Of a stretch of DNA of 64,000 nt, positions 38,866-50,130 are shown piece by piece. A program made the position numbers and the translations under genes. This DNA comes from Beijerinckiaceae bacterium (lineage in GTDB: Bacteria; Pseudomonadota; Alphaproteobacteria; Rhizobiales; Beijerinckiaceae). Below the pieces are notes generated by a model. That model saw only the letters and a program-made list of their open reading frames with translations. It was not told where the DNA came from and did not search any database. The stretch's first letter is position 1, and every line of letters starts with the position of its first letter. Location of the stretch: positions 1-64,000 of the forward strand of contig JAUXWZ010000085.1 in NCBI GenBank assembly GCA_030684835.1, written 5' to 3'.

Positions 38866-39369
38866 CTAGCCGCCTCCCGGCAGGCCAAGGCGTGTCATAA
38901 GATAGGCCAAAGTAACCAGCATCAACATGATTGCAACGCCGAGCAGTTTCGTGTTCAGCGAGGAGACGTCCTTGACCGGCGCCTTCTTCGCGCCGCCGGG
39001 AATGGCGGGCGAGTCCGGCCCGCGCCCGTCCAGCGTCGCTTGGGCAAGGTGGCGGAAGATGGCGAGGCGGCGCGGCGTCGACTCGCCCATCGTATAGGCG
39101 CTCAATTCCGCTTCGTTGGGCTCGCGGCCTTTCGTCTTTGAAAAGGCGACAAGGAAATCGTGCTTGTTCTGCTTGTATATGGAATAGGCGACAAGCCCCA
39201 CAACGTCGCTGTCTTCTGTCACAAGACTGCCGAACACAGTGTTGCGATCACCGGGCTTGTCGAGGCCGCGGTCAGTAATGGACGCCGGCGTCACCAGATC
39301 CGACGAGGCCGGCAGTTTCGGGCCGGACGGGGTTTTGGTCTCGCTTTTTGACACTTCAGTCACGCTCAT
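38866..39369 (-). CDS. Hypothetical protein with C-terminal transmembrane anchor
   Basis: VVGLVAYSIYKQNKHDFLVAFSKTKGREPNEAELSAYTMGESTPRRLAIFRHLA; hydrophobic C-terminus; start at MSVTEVSKSE. Confidence 0.7.
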   Translation of the reverse strand: MSVTEVSKSETKTPSGPKLPASSDLVTPASITDRGLDKPGDRNTVFGSLVTEDSDVVGLVAYSIYKQNKHDFLVAFSKTKGREPNEAELSAYTMGESTPRRLAIFRHLAQATLDGRGPDSPAIPGGAKKAPVKDVSSLNTKLLGVAIMLMLVTLAYLMTRLGLPGGG

Positions 39370-39512
39370 GTCAGCATTCCTGCATTGGCTCAGCCCCTGC
39401 TGTTGTACCGGCAGCGACCCCGGGCGCACAAGCGGCCCGAATCGGGTAGAAACGGAAATGTGCCGACCGACGCCCTGCGCGCCGTCAAGGTCCAGCAAGA
39501 TGGGACTTCTGT

Positions 39513-40160
39513 ATGCGCCCGACGTCGCCACCCGCCCATCCCCACTTCCGCCGAGAGCGCGCCCTTATTCGCGCCGGCGTCTGGCCGGTCGCTGGCGTCG
39601 ACGAGGCGGGACGTGGCCCCCTTGCCGGGCCGGTCGCCGCCGCCGCCGTAATTTTAGACCCAGAGAAATTGCCGAGGGGGCTCGCGGACTCGAAGGTTCT
39701 CAGCGCAGCAGAGCGGGACGATCTTTACGAAATCATCCTGTCGCGCGCGCTGGCGGTTGCGGTCGGTTTCTCGCCCGCTGGCGAGATCGACCGCATCAAC
39801 ATCCGGCAAGCCACATTGACGGCCATGTGCCGCGCGCTTCATGCCTTGCCCATCCGCGCGTCCCACGCGCTGGTGGACGGCAATGATCTTCCGCAAAAAT
39901 TTCATTGCCCGGGCGAAACGATCGTGCGGGGCGACGCCACATCAATGTCCATCGCAGCGGCCTCGATCATCGCAAAAGTCACACGTGACAGGCTGATGCA
40001 GCGCATGCACGCTGCCTATCCGCAATATGGTTTTTCCGCGCACATGGGATACGCGACGCGCGCCCATCGCGACGCCATCAGCACGCACGGCCAATGTGCG
40101 ATTCACCGGCTTTCGTTCGCGCCGTTCAAGCCCCTGCCCCTGTTCGAACAGGCGCCTTGA
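39513..40160 (+). CDS. rnhB: Ribonuclease HII
   Basis: VAGVDEAGRGPLAGPVAAAAVIL; LADSKVLSAAERD; SIAAASIIAKVTRDRLM. Confidence 0.95.
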   Translation: MRPTSPPAHPHFRRERALIRAGVWPVAGVDEAGRGPLAGPVAAAAVILDPEKLPRGLADSKVLSAAERDDLYEIILSRALAVAVGFSPAGEIDRINIRQATLTAMCRALHALPIRASHALVDGNDLPQKFHCPGETIVRGDATSMSIAAASIIAKVTRDRLMQRMHAAYPQYGFSAHMGYATRAHRDAISTHGQCAIHRLSFAPFKPLPLFEQAP

Positions 40161-40327
40161 GGCGAACGCCACGCTTTTTCGCGCGCGCAACCCGCCCTCT
40201 TTGCGGCAAATCCTAGCATTCCGGTTAACCAAGATGTTCTGAAAAGGGACACTCGAAAAGGCCGCTCCAACACCCCGTCTTTACCAAGCGCTGCGCATGG
40301 TTATCCGGTCAGTTGAGTAACCGGTAA

Positions 40328-41515
<1,188 letters not shown>

Positions 41516-41529
41516 CAGGCGCTTCTTGC

Positions 41530-43446
41530 TTACGCGATCATGCTCTGGGTTTCGTCGCCCCGGCCCAGCGCCTCGAGCGCTTTCGTGACGATTCCCTGCG
41601 CGTCCAGGCCTGCCTGCGCATACATGCGCTCGGGCTTGTCCTGATCGATAAAAACATCCGGCAAAATCATCGCGCGCAGTTTCAGGCCACCGCGATCAAG
41701 CGCGCCATCGTCGGTGAGCAATTGCATCACCTGCGAGCCGAAGCCGCCGATGGAGCCTTCCTCAATCGTAATCAGCACGTCGTGATTGGCGGCAAGCTCG
41801 CGCACGAGATCAGCGTCGATGGGTTTGGCGAAACGCGCGTCGGCTACCGTTGTCGAAAGTCCCCGCGCTGCAAGGTCTTCCGCCGCTTTCAGCGCTTCGG
41901 CCAGGCGGGTGCCGAGCGACAAAAGCGCGATCTGCGCGCCGCGCCGCAGCACGCGGCCCTTGCCGATGGGCAGGACTTGCCCGCGCTCGGGCATTTCGAC
42001 GCCCACACCGTCGCCACGCGGATAACGCAGCGCGATGGGGCCGGAATCGTGGGCGGCGGCAGTGGCCACCATATGCACGAGTTCCGCTTCATCGGCGGCG
42101 GCCATGATCGTCATGTTGGGCAGACAGCCAAGGTAAGCGACATCGAAGGCGCCGGCGTGCGTTGGCCCGTCAGCGCCGACGAGGCCCGCGCGATCTATGG
42201 CGAAGCGCACGGGCAGGTTCTGGATTGCGACGTCGTGGATGAGCTGATCGTAACCGCGTTGCAGGAAGGTCGAGTAGATTGCGCAGAATGGCTTGTACCC
42301 TTCGGTCGCAAGGCCCGCCGCAAAAGTGACCGCATGCTGTTCGGCAATGCCGACATCGAACGTGCGCTTGGGAAATGCCTGACCAAAAAGATCGAGCCCC
42401 GTGCCCGACGGCATGGCCGCCGTCACTGCGACAATCTTGTCGTCGCGGCGCGCCTCGGCAACGAGGCTTTCGGCAAACACGCGCGTGTAGGAAGGCGCGT
42501 TGGCCTTCGGCTTGGATTGCGCGCCGGTCACAACGTCGAATGTATTGACGCCATGATATTTGTCGGCGGACGCTTCTGCGGGCGGATAGCCCTTGCCCTT
42601 TTTCGTGACGACATGCAGCAGCACAGGGCCCTTGTGCTTGTCGCGCACGTTGCGCAGCACGGGCAAAAGATGGTCAAGATTGTGCCCGTCGATGGGCCCT
42701 ACGTAATAGAATCCCAGCTCTTCAAAGAGCGTCCCGCCGGTGAAGAAACCGCGCGCGAATTCTTCCGTGCGGCGGGCTTTCTCATAGAGCGTGCGCGGCA
42801 ACAGGGCGGCGAGCTGCTTTCCTGCCTCGCGCATCGTCTGATACGTGCGGCCCGTCACGAGCCGCGCAAGATAGGCCGACATTGCACCCGTCGGCGGCGC
42901 AATCGACATGTCGTTATCGTTGAGAATTACAATCATCCGCGAATGCAGATGGCCAGCGTTGTTCATCGCCTCATAAGCCATGCCCGCCGACATCGCTCCA
43001 TCGCCGATGACGGCGATGACATTGTTGTCGCCGCCGGACAGATCGCGCGCGACCGCCATGCCGAGGCCGGCTGAAATCGACGTCGAGGAATGAGCGGCGC
43101 CAAACGGGTCGTATTCGCTTTCGGCGCGTTTGGTGAAGCCCGACAGGCCTCCGGCCTGCCGCAGCGTGCGGATGCGGTCGCGTCGCCCGGTGAGAATTTT
43201 ATGTGGATAGGCCTGATGCCCCACGTCCCAGATGACGCGGTCGCGCGGCGTGTCGAAGACATAATGCAAGGCGACCGTAAGCTCGACCACGCCCAGTCCG
43301 GCGCCCAGGTGGCCGCCGGTTACGGAGACGGCGTCGATGGTTTCCAGCCGCAGTTCATCGGCCAGGCGGCGCAGATCGCTTACGGGCAGTTTGCGCAGGT
43401 CTTCGGGCGTCTTGACCCGGTCGAGGAGCGAATGAGGTTGGTTGTT
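41530..43446 (-). CDS. dxs: 1-deoxy-D-xylulose-5-phosphate synthase; start approximate
   Basis: [99 protein letters not shown]. Start set near [14 protein letters not shown]. Confidence 0.95.
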   Translation of the reverse strand, partial: NNQPHSLLDRVKTPEDLRKLPVSDLRRLADELRLETIDAVSVTGGHLGAGLGVVELTVALHYVFDTPRDRVIWDVGHQAYPHKILTGRRDRIRTLRQAGGLSGFTKRAESEYDPFGAAHSSTSISAGLGMAVARDLSGGDNNVIAVIGDGAMSAGMAYEAMNNAGHLHSRMIVILNDNDMSIAPPTGAMSAYLARLVTGRTYQTMREAGKQLAALLPRTLYEKARRTEEFARGFFTGGTLFEELGFYYVGPIDGHNLDHLLPVLRNVRDKHKGPVLLHVVTKKGKGYPPAEASADKYHGVNTFDVVTGAQSKPKANAPSYTRVFAESLVAEARRDDKIVAVTAAMPSGTGLDLFGQAFPKRTFDVGIAEQHAVTFAAGLATEGYKPFCAIYSTFLQRGYDQLIHDVAIQNLPVRFAIDRAGLVGADGPTHAGAFDVAYLGCLPNMTIMAAADEAELVHMVATAAAHDSGPIALRYPRGDGVGVEMPERGQVLPIGKGRVLRRGAQIALLSLGTRLAEALKAAEDLAARGLSTTVADARFAKPIDADLVRELAANHDVLITIEEGSIGGFGSQVMQLLTDDGALDRGGLKLRAMILPDVFIDQDKPERMYAQAGLDAQGIVTKALEALGRGDETQSMIA

Positions 43447-43570
43447 GATCAAGAGCTTTCCCAGAAACGGCCTGCAGCACGGATACGGCCACGCCGACCC
43501 AACCACATGTAGTGCGATGGCGCCATTACACCAGAATGGCGCTTCCCGCCAAACGCGCGGATTAAGAATC

Positions 43571-43586
43571 AGCCCCCCAAGGGGCT
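43571..43586. other. Small hairpin AGCCCC-CCAA-GGGGCT in the dxs/HdeD divergent intergenic region
   Basis: Perfect 6-bp stem with 4-nt loop. Confidence 0.4.
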
Positions 43587-43636
43587 ACCAAGCGCGCGCT
43601 AGGCGTGCTTTACCATCCATTCGTCCGTCCTGAAAA

Positions 43637-44248
43637 ATGAATGTCAGTCATCATATGAGCCAGCAGACTGAACCCCAAGCGCCCAAGATCAACCCGGAGA
43701 CAGTCGCGGCGCTAGAACGGCTCGTGCCGCGCTCGCGTCAGCTTTTGGTTACCGGCGTGACGCTCATCGTGCTCGGGACGGCGGCAATCACCATTCTCGC
43801 GGTTTCCAGTATCATTTCGCTCGTCCCGATCGGCCTCATTCTCCTTCTCGGGGCACTGTTAGAAATAGGGGTTGGCCATCACGCGCGGGCCGAGGACGGC
43901 CCGCTCACGCCCTGGCTCAAGTCCGGCATGCTGCTCGGTTTCGTCGGGCTCTGCACGGTAACGGCCCCGCTCCTTCACTCCATTCTGTTCACGATATTGA
44001 CCGGCATGGCCCTGATGGCGGCGGGTTGGGTGCGTCTGCGCGCGACCTCCTTCAGCCCCCTTCAAAAGAAGAGCGCCGTCGTGCCGGTGTCCGCCTCGCT
44101 TAGTATTCTGATCGGTGTCCTGCTGATCACGCGCTGGGCAGGCGACAACATCACCGCGACCGGCAATCTGCTGGCCCTTGAGCTTGTTGCGACCGGTTGG
44201 GGGCTTGTCGGCCTCAGCATGACCCTCAACAGATACCGCCGGAACTAA
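43637..44248 (+). CDS. HdeD/DUF308-like membrane protein
   Basis: Six predicted TM segments by hydrophobicity; LLVTGVTLIVLGTAAITILAVSSIISLVPIGLILLLGALLEI. Confidence 0.7.
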   Translation: MNVSHHMSQQTEPQAPKINPETVAALERLVPRSRQLLVTGVTLIVLGTAAITILAVSSIISLVPIGLILLLGALLEIGVGHHARAEDGPLTPWLKSGMLLGFVGLCTVTAPLLHSILFTILTGMALMAAGWVRLRATSFSPLQKKSAVVPVSASLSILIGVLLITRWAGDNITATGNLLALELVATGWGLVGLSMTLNRYRRN

Positions 44249-44255
44249 AGCTTTA

Positions 44256-44275
44256 CCGCAATTGCTGAATTGCGG
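44256..44275. terminator. Stem-loop CCGCAATT-GCTG-AATTGCGG, candidate terminator
   Basis: Perfect 8-bp stem with 4-nt loop just after the HdeD-like stop codon; weak T-tract. Confidence 0.4.
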
Positions 44276-44411
44276 GCTCTTAGCCGCGTGGGTAATTGAT
44301 TAACGCGGGGGCATTGTGGTCTTTGAAAGTTGACTCGGGCGGTTGACGCGCGAATGTCACTCCGCGTGGGCGGAGACGGCGTTCCACCCGCGAGCAAAAA
44401 GGCGAACTTTG

Positions 44412-47090
44412 ATGGCGAAATGGGTCTACAGCTTCGGTGACGGACAGGCCGAAGGCCGCGGCGAATTGCGCAACCTGCTGGGCGGCAAGGGCGCCAACCT
44501 CGCAGAAATGGCGAATCTTGGCCTGCCTGTTCCGCCCGGTTTCACCATCACGACCGAGGTCTGCACCTGGTTTTACGCCAACGGCAAGACCTACCCGGAC
44601 GAACTCGTCACGCAAATGAACGAAGCGCTGGCAAACGTCGGCAAGCTCGCCGGCCGCACGTTTGGCGATCTCGAAAATCCGCTTCTCGTCTCCGTGCGCT
44701 CGGGCGGCCGCGCTTCCATGCCCGGCATGATGGACACCGTGCTCAATCTGGGACTCAACGACAAGACCGTTGAAGCTGTGGCGAAAAGCTCTGGCGACGA
44801 GCGTTTTGCGTGGGATTCGTATCGCCGCTTCATCACCATGTATTCGAACGTGGTGCTCGATATCGCCCATCACAATTTCGAAGAGATCCTCGACGAGTTC
44901 AAGGACCGCAAGGGTTATGAACTCGACACCGATATGACGGCGAGCGACTGGAAACATGTCGTCGTGGATTACAAGAAGCGCGTTGAGGCCGCATCCGGCA
45001 AGCCCTTCCCGCAAGATGCGCACGATCAATTGTGGGGCGCGATTGGCGCCGTGTTTTCATCATGGATGAACCAGCGCGCGATCACCTATCGCCGCCTCAA
45101 CAACATCCCGGAAAGCTGGGGCACCGCCGTCAACGTGCAGGCGATGGTGTTTGGCAACATGGGCGAAACGTCGGCGACGGGCGTCGCCTTCACCCGCAAT
45201 CCCGCAACCGGCGAAAAGGAGCTCTACGGCGAGTTCCTCATCAACGCGCAGGGCGAAGACGTGGTGGCGGGCATCCGCACGCCGCAGAACATCACCGAAG
45301 TCGCGCGCATTGCAGCGGGCTCCGATAAGCCGTCGATGGAGACGGCTCTACCGGAATGCTACGCGGAATTTGTCCGCGTGTCGCAGCTACTGGAACAGCA
45401 TTATCGCGACATGCAGGATCTGGAGTTTACGGTCGAACGCGGCAAGCTTTGGATGCTGCAGACGCGAAACGGAAAACGGACGGCGAAGGCCGCCCTGCGC
45501 GTCGCCGTTGAAATGGCGAACGAGGGCCTGATCTCGACGGACGAGGCTATCCTCAAGGTCGATCCCGCCGCGCTCGACCAATTGCTGCATCCCACCATTG
45601 ATCCCAAGGCCGAGCGCAAGATTGTCGCGACGGGACTTCCCGCCTCGCCCGGCGCCGCACGCGGCGAGATCGTGTTCAATTCAGAAGACGCGGAGACCGC
45701 GAAAACCGCTGGCCGCAGCGTTATCCTCGTGCGCGTGGAAACGAGCCCCGAAGACATTCACGGCATGCACGCGGCCGAGGGCATCCTCACGACGCGCGGC
45801 GGCATGACCTCGCATGCGGCAGTCGTGGCCCGTGGCATGGGCAAGCCTTGCGTGTCGGGCGCAGGCCAATTGCGCATCGATTACAACGCCGGAACGATGA
45901 TCGCGATGGGCAAGCAGTTCCGCAAGGGTGACGTCATCACCATTGATGGGTCGACCGGCCAGGTTCTCGAAGGCGCGGTCGCGATGCTGCAGCCGGAACT
46001 CTCCGGCGAATTCGCAACACTGATGGTTTGGGCCGACAAGGCTCGCCGCATGAAAGTGCGCACGAACGCGGAGACGCCCGCAGACGCTCGCGCAGCGCGC
46101 GCTTTCGGCGCGGATGGCATTGGTCTTTGCCGCACCGAGCACATGTTCTTTAGCGACGAACGCATCGTCGCCGTGCGCGAAATGATCCTCGCCGATGACG
46201 AGAAAGGTCGCCGTCTCGCGCTGGCGAAACTTCTGCCCATGCAGCGCAAGGACTTTGCGGAATTGTTCGAGATCATGTCGGGCCTGCCCGTCACGATCCG
46301 CCTGCTTGATCCGCCGCTGCACGAATTCCTGCCGCACACGGAAGCGGAAATCGCGGAAGTCGCGCAGGCGATGGGCGCGAGCGCTGAAAAGTTGAAGCAG
46401 CGCGCCAGCGAGTTGCACGAATTCAACCCGATGCTCGGCTTCCGCGGCGTGCGCATCGCCATCGCGTATCCAGAGATCGCGGAAATGCAGGCGCGCGCTA
46501 TCTTCGAAGGCGCGGTCGAGGCAGGCCGCAAGACCGGTCAGCCGGTGATCGCGGAAATCATGGTGCCGCTCGTCATGGCGCGCGCAGAACTTGATCTGAT
46601 CAAGGCGCGTATCGATGCGATGGCGCAGGCCGTGATGCAAGAAACCGGCGTGACTGTGCCCTATCAGGTCGGCACGATGATCGAACTGCCGCGCGCCGCG
46701 CTGTTGGCCGGGCAGATTGCAGAGAGCGCCGAATTCTTCTCCTTCGGCACGAACGATCTCACGCAAACGGCGCTTGGCATTTCGCGCGACGACGCGGCCT
46801 CGTTCCTCGGCCCCTACACCGCGAAAGGCATTCTGGCGCACGATCCTTTCGTGACGCTCGATCAGGAAGGCGTGGGCGAACTTGTGAAGATCGCCGCCGA
46901 GCGCGGACGCAAGACGCGTCCCAACCTGAAGCTGGGAATCTGCGGCGAGCATGGCGGCGACCCGGCCTCGATCCACTTCTGCGAAGGCGCCGGGCTCGAT
47001 TACGTATCGTGTTCGCCCTTCCGCGTGCCGATCGCGCGACTGGCTGCGGCGCAGGCGGCGCTGGGCAAGCAGGCGTCGAGCACGGCTTGA
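44412..47090 (+). CDS. ppdK: Pyruvate, phosphate dikinase
   Basis: MAKWVYSFGDGQAEGRGELRNLLGGKGANLAEMANLGLPVPPGFTI; GGMTSHAAVVARGMGKPCVSGA; GICGEHGGDPASIHFCEGAGLDYVSCSPFRVPIARLAAAQAAL. Confidence 0.97.
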   Translation: MAKWVYSFGDGQAEGRGELRNLLGGKGANLAEMANLGLPVPPGFTITTEVCTWFYANGKTYPDELVTQMNEALANVGKLAGRTFGDLENPLLVSVRSGGRASMPGMMDTVLNLGLNDKTVEAVAKSSGDERFAWDSYRRFITMYSNVVLDIAHHNFEEILDEFKDRKGYELDTDMTASDWKHVVVDYKKRVEAASGKPFPQDAHDQLWGAIGAVFSSWMNQRAITYRRLNNIPESWGTAVNVQAMVFGNMGETSATGVAFTRNPATGEKELYGEFLINAQGEDVVAGIRTPQNITEVARIAAGSDKPSMETALPECYAEFVRVSQLLEQHYRDMQDLEFTVERGKLWMLQTRNGKRTAKAALRVAVEMANEGLISTDEAILKVDPAALDQLLHPTIDPKAERKIVATGLPASPGAARGEIVFNSEDAETAKTAGRSVILVRVETSPEDIHGMHAAEGILTTRGGMTSHAAVVARGMGKPCVSGAGQLRIDYNAGTMIAMGKQFRKGDVITIDGSTGQVLEGAVAMLQPELSGEFATLMVWADKARRMKVRTNAETPADARAARAFGADGIGLCRTEHMFFSDERIVAVREMILADDEKGRRLALAKLLPMQRKDFAELFEIMSGLPVTIRLLDPPLHEFLPHTEAEIAEVAQAMGASAEKLKQRASELHEFNPMLGFRGVRIAIAYPEIAEMQARAIFEGAVEAGRKTGQPVIAEIMVPLVMARAELDLIKARIDAMAQAVMQETGVTVPYQVGTMIELPRAALLAGQIAESAEFFSFGTNDLTQTALGISRDDAASFLGPYTAKGILAHDPFVTLDQEGVGELVKIAAERGRKTRPNLKLGICGEHGGDPASIHFCEGAGLDYVSCSPFRVPIARLAAAQAALGKQASSTA

Positions 47091-47099
47091 TCCGCGCCG

Positions 47100-47510
47100 A
47101 TGCATCACACGCTAGGCATAGCGACGCACGGTCCGGGCCTCGTTGAAATTACGAACGAGGTCGCGGACTGGCTTGCGCAGCACAGCGTGCAGCATGGATT
47201 GCTGACTCTCTTTTGCCGACACACATCAGCGTCCTTGCTCATTCAGGAAAACGCCGACCCATCAGTTCTGCGCGATTTGCAACGGTTTTTCGAACGCATC
47301 GCGCCACATGCAAAAGGCTTGTGGGAGCATGATGCCGAAGGCCCTGACGACATGCCCGCGCATGTGCGCGCTGCGTTGACGCAAACAAGCTTGTCCATCC
47401 CCATAATCAGCGGGCGCATGGCGCTGGGGACATGGCAGGGTGTTTACGTTTTCGAACATCGCGATCGCCCGCACCGTCGCGAAATCGTGCTGATGCTGAC
47501 CCGCGCATAA
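47100..47510 (+). CDS. YjbQ/UPF0047 family protein (secondary thiamine-phosphate synthase-like)
   Basis: GLLTLFCRHTSASLLIQENADPSVLRDLQRFFERI; WEHDAEGPDDMPAHVRAALTQTSLSIPI. Confidence 0.88.
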   Translation: MHHTLGIATHGPGLVEITNEVADWLAQHSVQHGLLTLFCRHTSASLLIQENADPSVLRDLQRFFERIAPHAKGLWEHDAEGPDDMPAHVRAALTQTSLSIPIISGRMALGTWQGVYVFEHRDRPHRREIVLMLTRA

Positions 47511-47638
47511 GCCACGCCTTCGCTGTCCCGTATTGGAACACGCGGTCACTGCCCCTGCGTAACGTCCCCTAAAGCATAAAGCGCGATCATCCTGACATGT
47601 TGCATTGGCGTGCGTGCGCGCGTTTGTTGTAGGGCGTC

Positions 47639-48874
47639 ATGGGTCATTCCCGCGTTGGTTGGATGTTTGGCGCTGTTGCGCCCTGGTGCCTGGGCGTTGG
47701 GCTGGCTGTATCCGTGCCTGCCGATGCGGGCGTCGATTCTGTTATTGGCGCCAGTTTTTCTCCCGACATCTTGACGCCGCGGCTGGACGCGCCGGACGAT
47801 CTCGTGCCCCCTGCGTCGGGCCGCATTCATCTGGCGTATGCTGGCGGTCAGATGCCGTTTCGCGAGGCGCGCCTCAGCATTGGCGAAACGCAAGATTTCG
47901 CTGAACGCCCGCCGGCCGAACACGAGCCGCGCCGCGATCTCAAGCCGAAAGCATCCAGTTTTCCCGAAGCCAACATCCAAGCGAAAGGCGACCCCTTTGT
48001 CGGCTTGCGGCCGACGTTTGACGCGCGCCTGCGGGCCAACGGCGTCGACGGCTTTCGGCAGGCCGCACTCACGTCCAGCGGGCGCTATCTCGCGTTCGAG
48101 GGGCTGCAGGAGCGCGGCGACCCGTTTCAACAGATGGACGCCGCGCAGAAGCTCACGCCAACCGCCTTGCCGGAAGGCGACACCGGCCGCTCCGCCCGGC
48201 CCGGCCGCACCGGCCAGTCCCCCCGTGTCCAGATTGCAGGCCTGCGCGCAGGCGGAACGCGCCGCAGCGCGGACGGCTCGACGCCACAAATCGGCCGCGC
48301 CATCGCCATGTCTTCGACTACGCCCGCGCCATTCGACGAGCGTCTGCAGGTCGTCTATGCGCCAGCCATTCTGGAGGCGATAGAAAAGGGCAAGCACGGC
48401 GACACTATCGCACGGCAAGGAGCCCAGGACCGGCCTGATTACGCATCGCTTGTGAATCCGTCGAACGGGGAGCGCGAGGAGCGCTGCCTTGCCGAAGCTA
48501 TTTATTTTGAAGCGCGCAGTGAACCTGCAGCCGGGCAAGCCGCCGTCGCGCAAGTCGTGCTCAACCGCGTGAGGAGCGGTCTCTATCCGGCGTCCATCTG
48601 CGGCGTCGTTTATCAAAACCGCCACCGCTACATGGGTTGCCAGTTTTCCTTCGCATGCGAGGGCAAGTCGCTGCGCATCACAGAACCCGAGCCGTGGAAA
48701 GTTGCAGCGCGCATCGCGAAAGAAGTGCTCGACGGCAAGACATTCCTCGCCGATATTGGCGGCTCCACCCACTACCACGCAAACTATGTGCGCCCGCGCT
48801 GGGCCAAGCGCCTGAAGAAGATGGACACGATTGGCAGTCACATCTTCTACAAGCTGAAGCCGGGACAAACGTGA
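47639..48874 (+). CDS. Cell wall hydrolase (SleB-like)
   Basis: CLAEAIYFEARSEPAAGQAAVAQVVLNRVRSGLYPASICGVVYQNRHRYMGCQFSFACEG. Confidence 0.9.
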   Translation: MGHSRVGWMFGAVAPWCLGVGLAVSVPADAGVDSVIGASFSPDILTPRLDAPDDLVPPASGRIHLAYAGGQMPFREARLSIGETQDFAERPPAEHEPRRDLKPKASSFPEANIQAKGDPFVGLRPTFDARLRANGVDGFRQAALTSSGRYLAFEGLQERGDPFQQMDAAQKLTPTALPEGDTGRSARPGRTGQSPRVQIAGLRAGGTRRSADGSTPQIGRAIAMSSTTPAPFDERLQVVYAPAILEAIEKGKHGDTIARQGAQDRPDYASLVNPSNGEREERCLAEAIYFEARSEPAAGQAAVAQVVLNRVRSGLYPASICGVVYQNRHRYMGCQFSFACEGKSLRITEPEPWKVAARIAKEVLDGKTFLADIGGSTHYHANYVRPRWAKRLKKMDTIGSHIFYKLKPGQT

Positions 48875-48901
48875 GCCCAACCGGCGCCAAAGCGCGTTAC
48901 G

Positions 48902-49882
48902 TCAGTCTTTTGACAAGCCCTTCAGCGGCGCGTTGAGACGAACGACCACGCCTTCTGGAAAATACGAAATGCTTGTGGCGCCGTTGACGTAACTTGTCAG
49001 CACGCGCTCGATCATCTTGGAGCCAAACCCTTTCTTTTTTGGCTCCTTGACCGGCGGGCCAAGTTTTTCTGCCCAAACCAGTTCAAGCGCGGCTTCATCA
49101 CCTGTGCGATCAAGTCGCCAACTCAGCTCGACGCGGCCGTCTTCATTCGACAGGGCGCCATACTTGGTCGCATTGGTCAGCAATTCATGCAGCGACATGG
49201 CGATTGCGATTGCGCTACGCGAGGACAAAGCAACATGCGGCCCGCTCACAATAATTCGACCCGGCGACTGACTGGCCGCTGTTTCCACCACGGCGGATAA
49301 ACTTGTGCGCTCATGCGTCTTCTGGATCAGAAGATCTTGCGCTTGCCCAAGAGCCGACAACCTCGCCATAAACGCGGGCTTGGCTGAAACCATGTCAACA
49401 TCATCGCGCAGCGTTTGGTTGGCGACTGCCTGAACCAGCGCAAGAATGTTTCTTATCCTGTGCGACAACTCATGGCGCAACAGCTCTTGCTGCTCTTCAA
49501 ATTCTTTCATCGCTGTCACGTCGCGTGACACGGAGAGAACACCCACCACTTCGCCGTTGGCGCCCAACACAGGCGAAACCTTGACATGCCAGTAGCGTGG
49601 ATTGCCTTTTGCAGTCTTGGCTGCAGCAGTGAAGCTGGACGACCGACCTTCGCGCGCTGACTCTATTGACGAGACAGCGCTTGCGTTACCCTGCCCTTGC
49701 CAAAAGTCGGGCCATGGGCACCCTTTATGCTCTTCAAAATTGTCCACTTCCATCACACGCTTGCCGCCCTCGCTCATGAATTGGAGCGTGCCATCGAGCC
49801 CGATGATTTTGATGCAATCATCCGACTCGCTCAGGATGGCTCGTATAAATCGAAGATCTTGATCCGGTGAAAATGAAAACAC
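48902..49882 (-). CDS. PAS sensor histidine kinase, HWE type
   Basis: PAS/PAC; RHELSHRIRNILALVQAVANQTLR; MSLHELLTNATKYGALS; LVWAEKLGPPV (WxE). Confidence 0.88.
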   Translation of the reverse strand: MFSFSPDQDLRFIRAILSESDDCIKIIGLDGTLQFMSEGGKRVMEVDNFEEHKGCPWPDFWQGQGNASAVSSIESAREGRSSSFTAAAKTAKGNPRYWHVKVSPVLGANGEVVGVLSVSRDVTAMKEFEEQQELLRHELSHRIRNILALVQAVANQTLRDDVDMVSAKPAFMARLSALGQAQDLLIQKTHERTSLSAVVETAASQSPGRIIVSGPHVALSSRSAIAIAMSLHELLTNATKYGALSNEDGRVELSWRLDRTGDEAALELVWAEKLGPPVKEPKKKGFGSKMIERVLTSYVNGATSISYFPEGVVVRLNAPLKGLSKD

Positions 49883-50130
49883 GGCAAATCCGCATGAGTG
49901 ACGAGCTAATGTTGGTTACTCTATCATCGAACAAGACGAAGAATAGCCCCTTTGGCGCCCTAAGCTTTGACGCGACTACAGCGCGACGCGCAGTATCTTT
50001 ACTGCCAAATCAGTTGAGTATTTGGGCAGGGCTGGCCGCCAGTTTTAAATATTCCGCAAGCCTCGTGTGAGGCGGTGATTTGGGCACCGCCTCAAGTTCG
50101 CAAATAGCGCCGTCAGGCGCACGCCTCGGC

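Noticed and set aside
39513-40160. Possible clamp/PIP-like motif at the RNase HII C-terminus (KPLPLFEQAP)
   Set aside because: Lacks the leading Gln of clamp-binding motifs and lies in the normal conserved C-terminal tail, so support is too weak.
41722-43074. 450-aa plus-strand ORF antisense to dxs
   Set aside because: Shadow ORF in high-GC DNA opposite a well-recognised gene; composition rich in R, G, A and H with no family motifs.
45681-47108. 475-aa minus-strand ORF antisense to ppdK
   Set aside because: Shadow ORF; the plus-strand protein has unmistakable PPDK motifs.
47546-48880. 444-aa minus-strand ORF antisense to the SleB-like hydrolase
   Set aside because: Shadow ORF with arginine-rich composition and no motif; the plus-strand gene has a signal peptide and catalytic signature.
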